The notes below the pieces were generated by a model that was not told the origin of the DNA, ran no database searches, and worked only from the letters and a program-made list of their open reading frames with translations. 6,641 nt of DNA from Bacteroidales bacterium (GTDB taxonomy: Bacteria > Bacteroidota > Bacteroidia > Bacteroidales > UBA932): the NCBI GenBank assembly GCA_017555925.1, contig JAFZFL010000139.1:1-6641 (forward strand), written 5' to 3'. Positions 5,694 to 6,641 of the stretch are shown one piece after another; the stretch's first letter is position 1; the number at the start of each line of letters is the position of its first letter. The position numbers were made by a program, and so were the translations under genes.

Positions 5694-6641
5694 TTGTTTG
5701 CCAATGCTATAGCGGCAATCGCCTCAACAATTACAGGACAACGGAGCGCAATACAGGCATCATGACGCCCTTTAATTGAGAAACACTCCATTTGCTCTGT
5801 TATAAAGTTGAAAGATGTCTGCTCCTTGCTTATACTTGCAGTAGGTTTGATTGCAACTCTGAAAACAATTGGATTGCCATTTGAAATACCGCCATTTATA
5901 CCACCGGCACCATTTGTAAGTGTCTTGCCCTCTTTATTTATGTAGCAATCATTGTGTTGTGAACCCAACATTGCAGCAGCAGCAAAGCCGTGGCCGAACT
6001 CTACACCTCTGACACCAGGAATTGAAAAGGCAAGATGTGCTATCTGAGACTCCAAAGAGTCAAAGAACGGCTCTCCCAATCCTACAGGCACGCCATTGCA
6101 TACACACTCAACCACACCTCCAACAGAGTCACCCTCTTTCATAGCGTTTTCAATAATTGAATCCCATTGGGGATTACCTGTAAAAGAGCCTTCCACACGC
6201 TCCTGAGATGCTCCTACCCCTCCTATTTGAGTTATCGAGGCTTCTATTGACACAGGTGATATTATCTTTTTTGCCACCACACCTGCAGCTACAAGACACA
6301 GTGTAATTCTGCCCGAAAAATGGCCTCCACCTCTGATATCATTAAAGAAATTATGCTTTACCGATCCTGTAAAGTCTGCATGTCCCGGACGTGGCAACTC
6401 CCTGAATGTTGAGTAATCGCCACTTCTGGTATTATTATTCTTGAAAACAACTGTTAATGGTGCGCCTGTTGTACAACCGTCGCAAACACCACTCACAATT
6501 TGTGGCATATCATCCTCTTTACGGGGTGTAGTTCCCTTAGCGCCACTCTTTCTACGCGCCAGATCAGCTAAAAAATCCTCCTCAGAGAGGGGAAGTCCGG
6601 CAGGCACACCATCCAATACAACTCCTATAAGCTCACCATGA
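5690..6641 (-). CDS. aroC: Chorismate synthase, N terminus beyond the window
   Basis: This enzyme converts 5-enolpyruvylshikimate-3-phosphate to chorismate using reduced FMN, the last common step of aromatic amino acid synthesis, in the cytoplasm. The frame is open to the right edge. The 316 visible residues start at His-Gly, the end of the conserved ESHG motif, so about 15-20 N-terminal residues and the start codon are missing; the TTG at 6616 is internal. Numbering from that His: TTPRKEDD near 37-44, TTG near 57-59, PRPGHADF at 83-90 with the catalytic His, GGGHFSGR at 104-111, NGGISNG at 249-255 and the C-terminal signature RHDAC at 292-296. The chain stops soon after IVEAIAAIAL, giving an estimated full length near 330-335, somewhat below the usual 350-390. 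GGGHFSGR replaces the commoner GGGRSSAR, marking a distinct branch of the family. The gene converges on the propeller gene with overlapping stops. Confidence 0.95.
   Translation of the reverse strand, partial: HGELIGVVLDGVPAGLPLSEEDFLADLARRKSGAKGTTPRKEDDMPQIVSGVCDGCTTGAPLTVVFKNNNTRSGDYSTFRELPRPGHADFTGSVKHNFFNDIRGGGHFSGRITLCLVAAGVVAKKIISPVSIEASITQIGGVGASQERVEGSFTGNPQWDSIIENAMKEGDSVGGVVECVCNGVPVGLGEPFFDSLESQIAHLAFSIPGVRGVEFGHGFAAAAMLGSQHNDCYINKEGKTLTNGAGGINGGISNGNPIVFRVAIKPTASISKEQTSFNFITEQMECFSIKGRHDACIALRCPVIVEAIAAIALANN

Noticed and set aside
6441..6641. Plus-strand frame at the right edge
   Set aside because: It lies antisense to well-conserved chorismate synthase motifs and has no features of its own.
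1..6641. CRISPR arrays, tRNA or rRNA genes, insertion sequences, attachment sites
   Set aside because: No spaced direct repeats, cloverleaf or rRNA-like sequence, transposase frame or terminal inverted repeats were seen on either strand.

Overview
The window looks like chromosomal DNA from a member of the Bacteroidota, most likely Bacteroidales. Three things point there. Bacteroidota-type promoter -7 elements (TAnnTTTG) sit in front of the first gene of each unit. Start codons lack clear Shine-Dalgarno sequences and have A/T-rich leaders. Three consecutive lipoproteins carry short type II signal peptides followed by accessory folds (an Ig-like domain and a propeller-like repeat region) that are common in this phylum. 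The genus cannot be fixed from the sequence alone.

Layout, left to right. (1) 1-1171, minus: histidine ammonia-lyase (hutH), intact at its N terminus and cut by the left edge. (2) 1172-1328: an AT-rich divergent promoter region. (3) 1329-2759, plus: a lipoprotein with an N-terminal Ig-like domain and a class C beta-lactamase-like serine hydrolase domain, closed by a strong intrinsic terminator at 2798-2830. (4) 2831-3195: a mostly empty spacer. It holds a headless 3' gene remnant (coiled coil plus five Gly-X-Y triplets) with its own terminator. (5) 3234-4481, plus: a second serine hydrolase lipoprotein behind a good TTG/TAnnTTTG promoter. (6) 4494-5693, plus: a lipoprotein with a BIG2-like Ig domain and about seven 38-48-residue repeats, probably a beta-propeller, very likely co-transcribed with the second hydrolase. 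(7) 5690-6641, minus: chorismate synthase (aroC), convergent with the propeller gene, sharing stop-codon bases with it, and cut by the right edge.

The two outer genes are housekeeping metabolism: histidine degradation and the last common step of aromatic amino acid synthesis. The interior is a small accessory island of cell-envelope lipoproteins. The two hydrolases share the SxxK/YxN/[KH][TG]G fold but little sequence and have different N-terminal layouts. The most plausible two-gene unit is hydrolase 2 plus the propeller lipoprotein: an enzyme acting on a wall- or diet-derived ester, amide or peptide next to a possible binding or scaffold protein. The substrate is unknown, and nothing here proves a new system.
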